This document shows, one piece after another, positions 33,871-43,419 of a stretch of DNA of 64,000 nt (positions are counted from its first letter, which is position 1; every line of letters begins with the position of its first letter). The DNA comes from Streptococcus parasanguinis (lineage in GTDB: Bacteria; Bacillota; Bacilli; Lactobacillales; Streptococcaceae): the NCBI RefSeq assembly GCF_901875555.1, contig NZ_CABFMD010000022.1, forward strand, positions 124,001-188,000. The letters run 5' to 3'. Below the pieces are notes generated by a model, which made no database searches, was not told where the DNA came from, and saw only the letters and a list, made by a program, of their open reading frames with translations. The position numbers and the translations under genes were made by a program.

Positions 33871-34257
33871 ATGAAGTTAGACATGATTCATCATATTGCC
33901 ATCATTGGACGGGATCGCGATGCCATGTTGCATTTCTATGTGGACCAGTTGGGCTTTGCGATTGTCAGTGAATATGACCGTCCTGAACGCGGAGATATCT
34001 TGATCAATCTCCGTCAGGGGCAATTGACTTTAGAACTTTTTATCAAACCAACGGCTCCAGAACGACCTAAGATCCCCTTGCCAGAGCATGCGGGGCTTCG
34101 TCATCTGGCCTTTAAAGTGGAGGATGTGGAGGCGTATCTAGCTAGATTGGATCAGCTAGGTATTGCAAACACAGGCCTTCGCTACGATGACTTTGATGGC
34201 AAGAAAATGGCATTTTTCTTCGATCCAGAAGGACTGCCCTTGGAAATACATGAGTGA
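33871..34257 (+). CDS. VOC family protein (glyoxalase/bleomycin-resistance fold)
   Basis: Single-domain protein of 128 residues with the paired beta-alpha-beta-beta-beta modules of the VOC fold. Likely metal ligands are H8 in MIHHIAI, an acidic residue in LTLELF, H98-region HLAFKV and the final E in LPLEIHE. Similar to YaeR/GloA2-type proteins of unknown substrate. It ends within a few bases of the next gene, so the two are probably one transcript. Confidence 0.88.
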   Translation: MKLDMIHHIAIIGRDRDAMLHFYVDQLGFAIVSEYDRPERGDILINLRQGQLTLELFIKPTAPERPKIPLPEHAGLRHLAFKVEDVEAYLARLDQLGIANTGLRYDDFDGKKMAFFFDPEGLPLEIHE

Positions 34258-34265
34258 GGAAAGCA

Positions 34266-36584
34266 ATGAATAAATTAGAAGGACTCAGTCAGGAAGAAGT
34301 AGCAAAAAAGATCCAAGAGGGCAAGCAAAATAAGGTCACAATCAAGACAGAAAAAAGCCTAGGACAGATCATTCGAGACAATGTCTTTACCTACTTTAAT
34401 CTGATATTTTTGATTTTGGCTATTTTGCTGGTAGCAGTGAAGTCTTGGAACAATCTCTTGTTTGTCCCGATTGTCGTGGTCAACTCCTTGGTAGGAATTG
34501 TACAAGAAGTTCGCTCTAGACGGATCTTGCGTCAGATGCAATTTCTGCATATGAGTGAGGCGGTTGCTATTCGCGAGGGCAAAGAAATTGCCCTCCCTAT
34601 CGATCAGCTGGTGGAGGGCGATCTGGTTCGTTTTCAAGCTGGAGACCAAATCTATGCGGATGGGGTCTTATTGGAGGGCGACTTAAAAGTCGATGAATCG
34701 CAATTGACCGGTGAAGCGGATGAGGTCAAAAAAGGAGCGAAAGATGCGCTCATGTCAGGTAGTTTTGTGATTGCTGGTCAAGGACTGGCACGATTGGAAA
34801 AAGTGGGGAATGACTCCTACATCAACCAATTGAGCTTGGAAGCCAAGCAGGTCAAGTCCCATGAGGAGTCTGATATGGTTCATGCGGTTAACCGCATCGT
34901 AGGGATCATTGGTCTCCTGATCATTCCGCTAGGTTCCCTCCTTTTTCTTCGTAGCTATATCAGCCTAGGTGACAGCCTTAAGCTCAGTGTGACTTCAACA
35001 GTCGGAGCCTTGATCGGGATGATTCCAGAAGGTTTGTACCTCTTGATGACCTTGGCGCTGGCTCTGGGTGCTGTCAGATTGGCCAAGGAAAAGGTTCTAC
35101 TCAATAGCATGAAGGGGATTGAGACCTTATCGCGTGTGGATGTCCTTTGTGTTGATAAGACAGGGACCATTACAGAGCCTGGTATGGAAGTGACAGAGAT
35201 TCGTCCAGTTAAAGACGCTCAAGACATGGAAGCTCTAGCTCAGTATGTCAAGGCTAGTATGGATCAAAACGATACCATGGATGCGATCCGAAAATTTCAC
35301 AAGACGCCTGTCAGCCAGCCTTGGAAGGCTTTTGACGTTCAGCCCTTTACGTCCAAGAAAAAGTATGGGGCGATTGCCTTTGAATCTGGGATCTATGTAT
35401 TAGGCGCACCAGAATTTGTTTTACGAGAGTGCTTCTCTGAGCTTGAAAAAGAGATCACCCCAGCTACGCAGGCAGGTAATCGGGTCTTGGCCTTTGGAAA
35501 GTATAGGGGAGAAGACCTTGGAGAGACGTTAGAGGCTCCTGTAGATTTGATAGCCTGGATCATTCTCTCCAATCCTTTAAGAAAAAATGCCAAAGAAACC
35601 TTCGCCTACTTTAAAGAACAAGGTGTAACCATTAAGGTCATTTCAGGGGACAACCCTGCTACCGTCTCAGCTATTGCACAAAAAGCAGGCATTGAAGGAG
35701 CAGAATATCTGATTGATGCCAGAACCTTACGGACGGAAGAAGACTTGCACCAAGCGGCGAGCCAGTATACGGTCTTTGGTCGGGTGACACCAGAGCAAAA
35801 GAAAAGCCTTGTAGAAGGCTTGCAGGCAAAAGGACACAAGGTCGCTATGACCGGAGATGGTGTCAACGATATTTTAGCCTTAAAAACAGCGGATTGTAGT
35901 ATTGCGATGGAATCTGGAAATGATGCGACCAAAAAGATGGCACAAGTGGTCTTACTGGATTCTGACTTTGGGAAGATGCCGTCTATCGTGGCAGAAGGTC
36001 GGCGGGTGGTCAATAACATTCAACGATCAGCTAGTCTCTTTTTGATCAAGAATATCTTCTCCATTTTGTTGGCCATCTCAGTGACGCTCTTAGCCTTTAC
36101 CTATCCCATCATGCCCTCGCAGATGTCCTTGATCAGTGGCTTTACGATTGGGATTCCAGGATTCTTCTTGGCGCTTGAGCCTAACAGTGAGCGCATCAAG
36201 GGACGCTTTATCGAAACGGTCTTTAAACATGCCTTGCCTGCAGCCTTGACGGATTTTATACTGATCTTTAGTCTGGTTTTATTCTCTTCAGCATTTGGTA
36301 TGAAATCGGAAGAGCTCTCGAGTGCAGCCATCTGCTTGATGGCCTTCGTCGGTTTTGCCATCATCTATCAAGAATCTCAGCCTCTCAATCACTACAAGAG
36401 ACTGGTTCTTCTAGGAAATATCCTGGCTTTTATGGTATCAAGTAGTATCCTAGGAAAATTCTTTAACATGAGCCCCTTGAGGCTTCAAACGCTGCTTATC
36501 TGCGCCATCATGGCAGTTCTTGCTCTCGTCTTGATTCAGGTCTTCAAGAAGTTAGTAGGCTGGTTTTTTCATCGGAAGAAATAA
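34266..36584 (+). CDS. Cation-translocating P-type ATPase, E1-E2 type
   Basis: P-type ATPase of 772 residues, shorter than mgtA and of a different branch. The phosphorylation site is D297 in CVDKTGTIT; the hinge GDGVND is at 530-535; LTGEAD is in the actuator domain; IPEGLYLLMT replaces the Ca2+-ATPase ion motif. A similar protein of about 778 residues is present in pneumococcus. The ion is not predictable with confidence. The ATG at 34266 follows GAGGAAAG; a GTG four codons earlier overlaps the previous stop. No riboswitch was seen upstream. Confidence 0.9.
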   Translation: MNKLEGLSQEEVAKKIQEGKQNKVTIKTEKSLGQIIRDNVFTYFNLIFLILAILLVAVKSWNNLLFVPIVVVNSLVGIVQEVRSRRILRQMQFLHMSEAVAIREGKEIALPIDQLVEGDLVRFQAGDQIYADGVLLEGDLKVDESQLTGEADEVKKGAKDALMSGSFVIAGQGLARLEKVGNDSYINQLSLEAKQVKSHEESDMVHAVNRIVGIIGLLIIPLGSLLFLRSYISLGDSLKLSVTSTVGALIGMIPEGLYLLMTLALALGAVRLAKEKVLLNSMKGIETLSRVDVLCVDKTGTITEPGMEVTEIRPVKDAQDMEALAQYVKASMDQNDTMDAIRKFHKTPVSQPWKAFDVQPFTSKKKYGAIAFESGIYVLGAPEFVLRECFSELEKEITPATQAGNRVLAFGKYRGEDLGETLEAPVDLIAWIILSNPLRKNAKETFAYFKEQGVTIKVISGDNPATVSAIAQKAGIEGAEYLIDARTLRTEEDLHQAASQYTVFGRVTPEQKKSLVEGLQAKGHKVAMTGDGVNDILALKTADCSIAMESGNDATKKMAQVVLLDSDFGKMPSIVAEGRRVVNNIQRSASLFLIKNIFSILLAISVTLLAFTYPIMPSQMSLISGFTIGIPGFFLALEPNSERIKGRFIETVFKHALPAALTDFILIFSLVLFSSAFGMKSEELSSAAICLMAFVGFAIIYQESQPLNHYKRLVLLGNILAFMVSSSILGKFFNMSPLRLQTLLICAIMAVLALVLIQVFKKLVGWFFHRKK

Positions 36585-36633
36585 AAGAAAAGAGCAAAAC
36601 AGATAAAATAGTTTCGATTGGATGACGATATTT

Positions 36634-37482
36634 TTACTGTTCAGTTAGTTCTAGAAAATAGGCATCCCATTCTTGTGCTTCGGCTTTTGAAAGTAACAAT
36701 GAAACCGAATGGATAACATTATCATGGAGAGATCTCCCTTGCTTTGGATCTTCCCAAATACTTTGATAGATGGCCTTTAATTCTAGTAAGTATAATTTTT
36801 GAAATGCAAAATAGTTAGGGAAATGTTTTTCGAATAGAAGTGTTAGCAGTTGTTTGCTAGCACTTTTTTCTTTTCTACTGATTAAGACAGATACCAAATT
36901 TAAAATCGTATCGATTTTGATTCGATCTAGATTGTTCTTAAGTTTGTCCGGTGTATTTTCCAAAATTGTATCCGTAAAGAGAACAATAGCCTCAGTTGTG
37001 AAATAGGAGACCACACTTCCCATTAACCCAATGTCAAGATTGGTCCAATAATCTAATGAAAAAAAGTAATCCGTCAGTTCATTTATTGCCTGCTGTGAAA
37101 CGGTTTTGTGCTGTTTTTCTGCAATGATAATCTCTAAAACGAGGGAGAGGATGTGGTAAATGTATTGATGCTTTGAGATCGCTAATTCTTGCAAATCATT
37201 TTTTATTTGAAGAAGTGATGGCCAATCCGAGTTTTCCATTGCTTCATCCATTCGTTTTTTCAAGGTTAAAAACTCAGCACTATGGAAATCACTCCAATCA
37301 AAGATCTCATTAATCTCCACAATCATGTACCCCAATAATTGAAGCAATATATCATTGGATAGATTGGTTTTCCCATTTTCAAAATCAGAAATACTCGAAG
37401 CAGAACCAGCGATATTCCCAAGTTCTCTTAAGGAGATTTTTCTTTGTTTTCGAATCAATTTAAATTTTTCTCTAATGTCCAT
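36634..37482 (-). CDS. Rgg/GadR/MutR-family transcriptional regulator (Rgg2)
   Basis: Protein of 282 residues with an N-terminal XRE helix-turn-helix (about 5-62, SASSISDFENGKT) and the helical Rgg peptide-binding region. It is divergent from an ABC exporter across an 83-base, very AT-rich gap containing repeated ATATACTAT-like runs, a likely site for its own binding. No pheromone gene was found around it. It lacks a strong ribosome site. Confidence 0.88.
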   Translation of the reverse strand: MDIREKFKLIRKQRKISLRELGNIAGSASSISDFENGKTNLSNDILLQLLGYMIVEINEIFDWSDFHSAEFLTLKKRMDEAMENSDWPSLLQIKNDLQELAISKHQYIYHILSLVLEIIIAEKQHKTVSQQAINELTDYFFSLDYWTNLDIGLMGSVVSYFTTEAIVLFTDTILENTPDKLKNNLDRIKIDTILNLVSVLISRKEKSASKQLLTLLFEKHFPNYFAFQKLYLLELKAIYQSIWEDPKQGRSLHDNVIHSVSLLLSKAEAQEWDAYFLELTEQ

Positions 37483-37565
37483 TTGTTCGGATTTCCGTAA
37501 TTTTTTATATACTATTTTTTTATATTATATACTATATCTATAAAAAGGGAAAGGAGAAAAATAAG

Positions 37566-39152
37566 ATGCAAGTCATTCTAAAAAGTTTATCTAAATGGAA
37601 ATTGATGTTGTATGTTCTATTTGCTGTTTTGTACTCACTTCAAGGGCTTTTGTTATCGTTTATTATTCAGTTTGCAGGTGAAATTAATCCGCGAGATAAG
37701 GGAGCCTTACTTGTCTTTGGTATAGGAGGAATTGCTCTATTTGTATTGATCTATGCATGTATGTATATCGATAATCTTCTAGTTCGATCGATCATCAAAG
37801 AATTCAACATATTGATCTCGGAGAAAACTTTAACCTACTTTCATCTAAAAAAATTAGAGTATACAGAGGCAGAGTTAAACTCATTTTTAACACAGGATAT
37901 TCCGATGTTTTGGCAAGAATTTTTGACTCCTATGCTCATTTATCCAGTATTTGGCTTATCCATTCTAGCATCTATAGTCTATCTCATCATGCAGAACTTT
38001 TTTATTGGTTGTCTCTTTACAATAGGTGGTTTCTTGATGATCATTCCTCAGTTTGTATTTAACAAACTCCTACAAAAACGTGGGGAAGAGCTAAGTAAGG
38101 CAAGAAAGAAAAGTTTATCAAGTATCACCGATTTCAGCAAAGGAATTCAAACCATCCAAAGCAATCAAGCCGGAACTGAATTTTCTCAACATGTTCTGAA
38201 AGAAATTAGTGAAACGGAGCATCAACAATATACCTACTATACAACACACAATTTAGTCATGTTTTGGACGGGTCCCTTAAAAGGATTAGGACTGATTGCC
38301 CCCTTGTTAACAGGTTTGTTGCTTCTTCCTTCTACGACCCTGTCTCTGACAACCCTCATCGCCATGATGACGGCTTCTATGAATCTAATCTCCCCTTTGC
38401 AACAATTATTAGAAATGACCTCTAATTTGCAAGGATCAATGGTTGTCAAAAAGAAAGTTGTGTCGATTTTGAAAATGCCTGAAGTGGATGAGACGACAAC
38501 CATTTTAGAACCTTTTGCAGAAAAGCTCAGTATTCAGATCGATGATTTAACAAAGACATTTGGAGATCATTTGATCTTTAGAAATACAAACCTGACGATT
38601 GCTGCTTGTCAGAAAGTACTTCTCACAGGTACCAGTGGTAGTGGTAAAACTTCTATGTTTCACTTATTATGTGGAGAAGATAAGGAATATAGTGGAAGTA
38701 TTGAGTTGATAGATAGAAAAGGAAAATCTTGCTATCCTTCTTACGACAGGGTCAATCTCATTCATCAAAAACCTTATCTATTTAAGGGGACTGTAAAAGA
38801 AAATTTGACCCTGTTTCAGGAGTTTTCAGATGACCAACTTCAAAAAGCTTTAGAATCTGTTCATCTTTGGGACGAATTAGCTGGTGATTTAGAGTATCAA
38901 GTAGATCCACAGAATTTATCTGGAGGACAAATGATGAAACTAGAAATTGCAAGGTGTATTCTCCGACCAAAACCCATTTTATTAGCCGATGAGGTGACAG
39001 CAGCATTGGATCAAACAAATGCAAGAGAGATTCGAAAAATATTGGCTCAACAAAAGTGTACCTTGATAGAAATAGCTCATAAATACCAGAAAGAAGATTA
39101 CGATTCTATTTATCAGATTGTCGATCATAAAATTGTAAAAATGAATCATTAA
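37566..39152 (+). CDS. ABC exporter half-transporter next to Rgg2
   Basis: Protein of 528 residues: an N-terminal type I exporter membrane domain with six helices (about 10-300) and an ABC ATPase domain (about 320-528) with Walker A GTSGSGKTS near 355, signature LSGGQMMKLEIARC and Walker B ILLADEVTAALD. No peptidase C39 domain is present, so it is not a bacteriocin-processing exporter. It has no partner half-gene nearby and may act as a homodimer. Divergent control by Rgg2 is likely; the cargo is unknown. Confidence 0.88.
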   Translation: MQVILKSLSKWKLMLYVLFAVLYSLQGLLLSFIIQFAGEINPRDKGALLVFGIGGIALFVLIYACMYIDNLLVRSIIKEFNILISEKTLTYFHLKKLEYTEAELNSFLTQDIPMFWQEFLTPMLIYPVFGLSILASIVYLIMQNFFIGCLFTIGGFLMIIPQFVFNKLLQKRGEELSKARKKSLSSITDFSKGIQTIQSNQAGTEFSQHVLKEISETEHQQYTYYTTHNLVMFWTGPLKGLGLIAPLLTGLLLLPSTTLSLTTLIAMMTASMNLISPLQQLLEMTSNLQGSMVVKKKVVSILKMPEVDETTTILEPFAEKLSIQIDDLTKTFGDHLIFRNTNLTIAACQKVLLTGTSGSGKTSMFHLLCGEDKEYSGSIELIDRKGKSCYPSYDRVNLIHQKPYLFKGTVKENLTLFQEFSDDQLQKALESVHLWDELAGDLEYQVDPQNLSGGQMMKLEIARCILRPKPILLADEVTAALDQTNAREIRKILAQQKCTLIEIAHKYQKEDYDSIYQIVDHKIVKMNH

Positions 39153-39205
39153 CAATGGTAAAGACTTACTAGTTCATTCAAATCGTCGTAGTTGGTTAAA
39201 AAAAG

Positions 39206-39240
39206 ATACCACCTTGAAATGAAACAAGATGGTATTTTTT
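39206..39240 (+). terminator. Terminator between the ABC exporter and DUF3397 genes
   Basis: ATACCACCTTG (39206-39216) pairs with CAAGATGGTAT (39225-39235), followed by T. The opposite side is A-rich, so it may serve both convergent genes. Confidence 0.85.
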
Positions 39241-39245
39241 CAGTA

Positions 39246-39590
39246 TTAGATAAACAAACTAGCAGTTAGGATCAGATAGAGCAAGAAGGTAACCAAAAAT
39301 CCAGCGCGCCAGAAGTATTTGATAAATTTAGGGTAGTAAAAACTCTTTTTCTTTTTTAAGAAATAAATCGTTAGCCCCAAGGCTAAAAGCGAAAGGCTTA
39401 AAGCTAGCAGTGGTAAGAGGCTGTGATAAAAGGCGCTGTCTGAGATCAGGTAGTACTCTAAGGCAAATAAAGGAAAGGCAATATCGGTCGATCGCCATCC
39501 TCTTTTTTGAAGCTTAAAAAGGTGGACAATGATACCGCTCAGAATCAACGTTAAAAAAATAAATAATACAGAAGCAACTTTGATTAACAT
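39246..39590 (-). CDS. DUF3397 family membrane protein
   Basis: Small membrane protein of 114 residues with about four helices (near 5-25, 38-50, 57-75 and 92-113) and a basic stretch KKKKSFYYPKFIKYFWRAGF before the last one. DUF3397 proteins are widespread in Firmicutes with no known function. It is divergent from rplK. Confidence 0.8.
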   Translation of the reverse strand: MLIKVASVLFIFLTLILSGIIVHLFKLQKRGWRSTDIAFPLFALEYYLISDSAFYHSLLPLLALSLSLLALGLTIYFLKKKKSFYYPKFIKYFWRAGFLVTFLLYLILTASLFI

Positions 39591-39643
39591 AGCTTCATTC
39601 TATCATAAAACGGAAAAAAAGTTTACTATATTTTGATTTTTTC

Positions 39644-39671
39644 TTGCAAAAAATAAGAAATCGTGTATAAT
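39644..39671 (+). promoter_or_regulatory. rplK-rplA promoter
   Basis: TTGCAA (39644-39649), 16-base spacer, TATAAT (39666-39671). The leader then holds the hairpin GTATGC/GCATAC. Confidence 0.7.
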
Positions 39672-39695
39672 AGAAAGGTATGCACAAAGCATACT

Positions 39696-39734
39696 TGTGG
39701 GAGGTAAAAATCTGTAATTACCGCCAAAACCACA
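39696..39734 (+). promoter_or_regulatory. Candidate L1-binding site in the rplK leader
   Basis: TGTGG (39696-39700) pairs with CCACA (39730-39734), enclosing GGTAA/TTACC. The 5' side, GTGGGAGGTAAAAATC, resembles the L1-binding region of 23S rRNA (GGTGGGAGGC in helix 76). L1 is known to repress its own operon in other bacteria; the match here is by eye. Confidence 0.5.
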
Positions 39735-39750
39735 AAGGAGGATTTAAGAA

Positions 39751-40176
39751 ATGGCTAAAAAAGTCGAAAAACTTGTAAAATTGCAAATCCCTGCTGGTAA
39801 AGCTACTCCAGCTCCACCGGTTGGTCCAGCGCTTGGTCAAGCAGGTATCAACATCATGGGATTCACTAAAGAGTTTAACGCTCGTACAGCTGATCAAGCT
39901 GGTATGATCATCCCAGTTGTCATCACTGTTTATGAAGACAAATCATTCGATTTCGTTACAAAAACACCACCAGCTGCTGTTCTTTTGAAAAAAGCTGCAG
40001 GTGTTGAAAAAGGTTCAGGTACACCGAACAAAACGAAAGTTGCAACTGTAACTCGTGCACAAGTACAACAAATCGCTGAAACTAAGATGCCAGATTTGAA
40101 CGCTGCAAACATTGAGTCTGCAATGCGTATGATCGAAGGTACTGCTCGTTCTATGGGATTCACTGTTACTGACTAA
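39751..40176 (+). CDS. rplK: 50S ribosomal protein L11
   Basis: Ribosomal protein of 141 residues, the standard length. It has the N-terminal proline-rich [17 protein letters not shown] (15-31) and the RNA-binding C-terminal domain (about 75-141). It binds 23S rRNA at the GTPase centre, the thiopeptide target. Start ATG after AAGGAGG. First gene of the rplKA operon. Confidence 0.98.
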   Translation: MAKKVEKLVKLQIPAGKATPAPPVGPALGQAGINIMGFTKEFNARTADQAGMIIPVVITVYEDKSFDFVTKTPPAAVLLKKAAGVEKGSGTPNKTKVATVTRAQVQQIAETKMPDLNAANIESAMRMIEGTARSMGFTVTD

Positions 40177-40226
40177 TTGTAACAATCCTATTTGCCCGCA
40201 ATACACTTGATCAAATGACGAGTGAC

Positions 40227-40253
40227 GTGGGAGATGAAAATCGATATGACCAC
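40227..40253 (+). promoter_or_regulatory. Second candidate L1-binding site, before rplA
   Basis: GTGG (40227-40230) pairs with CCAC (40250-40253). The 5' part GTGGGAGATGAAAATC closely matches the rplK-leader element GTGGGAGGTAAAAATC at 39697-39712. The repetition of the motif before both cistrons supports a common binder. Confidence 0.5.
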
Positions 40254-40273
40254 ATTACAAGGAGAAAGATAAA

Positions 40274-40963
40274 ATGGCTAAAAAAAGCAAACAACTTCGT
40301 GCTGCTCTTGAAAAAATCGACAGCACAAAAGTCTACAGCGTAGAAGAAGCTGTAGCTCTTGCAAAAGAAACTAACTTTGCAAAATTTGACGCAACTGTAG
40401 AAGTTGCTTACAACTTGAACATCGACGTGAAAAAAGCTGACCAACAAATCCGTGGTGCAATGGTATTGCCAAACGGAACTGGTAAAACTGCTCGCGTTCT
40501 TGTATTTGCACGTGGTGCAAAAGCTGAAGAAGCAAAAGCTGCTGGCGCAGACTTCGTAGGTGAAGATGACCTTGTTGCGAAAATCAACGATGGTTGGTTG
40601 GACTTCGACGTAGTTATCGCTACACCTGACATGATGGCTCTTGTTGGACGTCTTGGACGTGTCCTTGGACCTCGTAACTTGATGCCAAACCCTAAAACTG
40701 GTACAGTAACTATGGATGTTGCGAAAGCAGTTGAAGAGTCTAAAGGTGGTAAAATCACTTACCGTGCGGATAAAGCAGGTATCGTTCAAGCCATCATCGG
40801 TAAAGTTTCATTCGATGATACTAAATTGGTTGAAAACTTTAAAGCTTTCAACGATGTTATCCAAAAAGCAAAACCAGCTACAGCTAAAGGTACTTACGTA
40901 ACTAGCTTGACTTTGACAACAACTCAAGGTCCTGGTATCAAAGTGGATGTTAACTCACTTTAA
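40274..40963 (+). CDS. rplA: 50S ribosomal protein L1
   Basis: Ribosomal protein of 229 residues, normal length. L1 signature features are visible ([15 protein letters not shown]; the [29 protein letters not shown] stretch). It forms the L1 stalk at the tRNA exit side and, in other bacteria, represses its own operon. It follows rplK by 97 bases and ends at a strong terminator. Confidence 0.98.
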   Translation: MAKKSKQLRAALEKIDSTKVYSVEEAVALAKETNFAKFDATVEVAYNLNIDVKKADQQIRGAMVLPNGTGKTARVLVFARGAKAEEAKAAGADFVGEDDLVAKINDGWLDFDVVIATPDMMALVGRLGRVLGPRNLMPNPKTGTVTMDVAKAVEESKGGKITYRADKAGIVQAIIGKVSFDDTKLVENFKAFNDVIQKAKPATAKGTYVTSLTLTTTQGPGIKVDVNSL

Positions 40964-40971
40964 TGTAAATG

Positions 40972-40998
40972 AAAAGCTACCTTCGGGTAGCTTTTTTT
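40972..40998 (+). terminator. rplKA terminator
   Basis: AAAAGCTAC, loop CTTCGG, GTAGCTTTTTTT: a strong stem with a stable tetraloop-like turn. Confidence 0.92.
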
Positions 40999-41023
40999 AT
41001 CCAAAAAGTTTTAATAAAACGAG

Positions 41024-41061
41024 TAGAAAACGCTTACAAAACAAAAGTAAAATGTTATACT
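41024..41061 (+). promoter_or_regulatory. Permease promoter with cre-like site
   Basis: TAGAAAACGCTTACA (41024-41038) matches the CcpA cre consensus with one mismatch (a T-to-A at the second core base). It overlaps the -35 region; -10 TATACT is at 41056-41061. Carbon catabolite repression is likely if the site is real. Confidence 0.55.
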
Positions 41062-41090
41062 AGATCTATCAAAAAATAAGGAGATCTATT

Positions 41091-42533
41091 ATGAAGAAAG
41101 ATCACAACCAATTGAATTGGCTCATGGTCTCACTCATTGCTTTTAATATGGTGTGGGGATTGGGTAATGTCGTGAATAACTATTCGACCCAAGGTATTTC
41201 TGTTATTGTTTCTTGGATCTTGATTTTGGCTATCTATTTCATCCCCTATGCCTTGATTGTTGGTCAACTGGGTTCAACCTTTAAAGAAAGTGGAGGTGGT
41301 GTCAGCGAGTGGGTTGAAAAGACCTCTACAAAACGTCTTGCCTATTTTGCGGCCTGGACCTACTGGGTTGTACACATTCCCTATTTAGCCCAAAAACCTC
41401 AACGAATTTTGATTTCTCTCGGTTGGGTTCTTCAAGGAAATGACAAATTTGTGAGTGGCTTAAGCATCCAATGGGTGGTCATCCTCTGCTTGATCATTTT
41501 TGGAATGTTCCTCTACCTCTCTACCAAAGGCTTGACGACCTTGAAAGTCATCGGTAGTTTGGCTGGTAGTGCCATGCTGATCATGTCCTTCCTTTTTGTC
41601 CTTTTAGCAGTTGGAGTTCCTTTCCTCAATCCGGGTATAAAGTTTGCAACCCAACATATGGATCAGGTGAGTACCTATATTCCAAATTTTGACTTTTCAT
41701 ATTTCACGACCATTTCTCTTTTAGTCTTTGCAGTAGGTGGGGCTGAGAAGATCTCGCCTTATGTCAATCAAACCCGTAATCCTGCGCGTGAATTTCCGAA
41801 AGGAATGATTGTCATGGCGATCATGGTTGGACTTTCTGCCATCCTTGGTTCCTTGGCTATGGGGATGCTTTTTGACAGTGGACATATTCCAGAAGATTTG
41901 ATGCGAAATGGTGCCTTCCAAGCTTTCCAAATTCTTGGAAAACACTGGGGAGTTGGCAATGTCTTGGTAGTTATCTATGCCTTGACGGACATGATTGGAC
42001 AAATTGCAGCCCTAGCCTTTTCAATCGATGCTCCTCTTCAAATCTTGCTCCATAATGCAGATGAAGAATATATTCCTTCTTGGCTTCGTAAACGCAGCAA
42101 GAAAGGCATCTTGACAAATGGTTACCTCTTGACAGGGATTTTGGTCAGTCTTCTCATCGTTGTTCCCCTCTTTGGGATTCAAGAAATCGATGGTTTGGTA
42201 AAATGGATGACCAACCTGAACTCTGTTGTGATGCCAATGCGGTATCTCTGGGTATTCTTTGCCTATATCATGCTCAATCGTGCTTGGAAGAAGTACAAAG
42301 ATGCAGAATACAAGATGACCAAGAGTCCAAAACTTGGCTTTATCATTGGGGCTTGGTGCTTCCTGTTTACGGCCTTTGCCTGTATTTTAGGGATGGTGCC
42401 AAAAGTGGACTTTAAGGTAGACCCAGTCGCTTGGCAATTCTCACTATTGACCAATATCTTGACTCCGCTTGTCTTGATTGCATTAGGCATTATCTTACCA
42501 TGGATTGCCCGTTGCGAAAAGAAAAAAGTATAA
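41091..42533 (+). CDS. APC-superfamily amino acid permease
   Basis: Membrane protein of 480 residues with 12 to 13 helices and the APC fold (MVWGLGNVVNNYSTQGISVI in helix 1, with its glycine-rich unwound region). Of the glutamate/GABA-antiporter-like branch; the substrate cannot be assigned. It is monocistronic, with its own promoter, a cre-like box and a terminator, and lies between rplKA and pyrH. Confidence 0.88.
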   Translation: MKKDHNQLNWLMVSLIAFNMVWGLGNVVNNYSTQGISVIVSWILILAIYFIPYALIVGQLGSTFKESGGGVSEWVEKTSTKRLAYFAAWTYWVVHIPYLAQKPQRILISLGWVLQGNDKFVSGLSIQWVVILCLIIFGMFLYLSTKGLTTLKVIGSLAGSAMLIMSFLFVLLAVGVPFLNPGIKFATQHMDQVSTYIPNFDFSYFTTISLLVFAVGGAEKISPYVNQTRNPAREFPKGMIVMAIMVGLSAILGSLAMGMLFDSGHIPEDLMRNGAFQAFQILGKHWGVGNVLVVIYALTDMIGQIAALAFSIDAPLQILLHNADEEYIPSWLRKRSKKGILTNGYLLTGILVSLLIVVPLFGIQEIDGLVKWMTNLNSVVMPMRYLWVFFAYIMLNRAWKKYKDAEYKMTKSPKLGFIIGAWCFLFTAFACILGMVPKVDFKVDPVAWQFSLLTNILTPLVLIALGIILPWIARCEKKKV

Positions 42534-42539
42534 TTGAAA

Positions 42540-42565
42540 ATCTCAGTCTTCGGACTGGGTTTTTC
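42540..42565 (+). terminator. Permease terminator
   Basis: CTCAGTC (42542-42548), loop TTCG, GACTGGG (42553-42559), T-run. Confidence 0.88.
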
Positions 42566-42668
42566 ACTTGTCAAAGGGCTTTGGAAAAATGAAAAATTTT
42601 GATGGATATGACTATATAAAAAGCGTAATTTATGGTAAAATAATACAGATCAAAAAAGGAGAGAGAAA

Positions 42669-43400
42669 ATGGTAGAACCTAAGTATAAACGTATCTTAAT
42701 CAAGCTATCTGGTGAAGCCCTTGCCGGCGAACGTGGTGTCGGAATTGATATCAAAACAGTCCAAAATATGGCGCAAGAAATCAAGGAAGTTCATGAACTT
42801 GGAATTGAAATTGCCTTGGTGATCGGTGGTGGAAACCTTTGGCGTGGAGAACCTGCTGCTGAAGCAGGGATGGATCGCGTCCAAGCAGACTACACAGGAA
42901 TGCTTGGGACTGTCATGAATGCTCTTGTGATGGCTGATTCACTTCAACAAGTTGGCGTGGATACTCGTGTTCAAACAGCGATTGCCATGCAACAAGTCGC
43001 AGAACCTTATATCCGTGGTCGTGCCCTTCGTCACCTTGAAAAAGATCGGATCGTGATCTTTGGCGCAGGGATCGGTTCTCCTTATTTCTCAACAGATACG
43101 ACCGCAGCTCTTCGTGCAGCTGAGATTGAAGCAGATGCTATTCTTATGGCGAAAAATGGGGTTGATGGTGTTTACAACGCCGATCCGAAGAAGGACAAGA
43201 CAGCTGTGAAATTTGAGGAATTGACTCACCGTGATGTCATCAACAAAGGTCTTCGCATCATGGACTCAACGGCCTCCACGATCTCCATGGACAACGACAT
43301 TGACTTGGTTGTCTTTAATATGAACGAACCAGGCAATATCAAACGAGTTGTCTTTGGTGAAAATATCGGTACAACCGTATCAAATAACGTAGAAAAATAA
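42669..43400 (+). CDS. pyrH: Uridylate kinase
   Basis: Hexameric enzyme of 243 residues that phosphorylates UMP to UDP. It has the amino-acid-kinase fold with [10 protein letters not shown] (9-18), IGGGNLWRG and the [13 protein letters not shown] segment. It precedes frr by 19 bases, the common pyrH-frr pairing. Ribosome site AAAAGGAGAG. Confidence 0.97.
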   Translation: MVEPKYKRILIKLSGEALAGERGVGIDIKTVQNMAQEIKEVHELGIEIALVIGGGNLWRGEPAAEAGMDRVQADYTGMLGTVMNALVMADSLQQVGVDTRVQTAIAMQQVAEPYIRGRALRHLEKDRIVIFGAGIGSPYFSTDTTAALRAAEIEADAILMAKNGVDGVYNADPKKDKTAVKFEELTHRDVINKGLRIMDSTASTISMDNDIDLVVFNMNEPGNIKRVVFGENIGTTVSNNVEK

Positions 43401-43419
43401 TAGAAAATAGAGGAACATT

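Noticed and set aside
37566..39152. Bacteriocin-processing ABC transporter
   Set aside because: There is no N-terminal C39 peptidase domain and no double-glycine leader peptide gene nearby.
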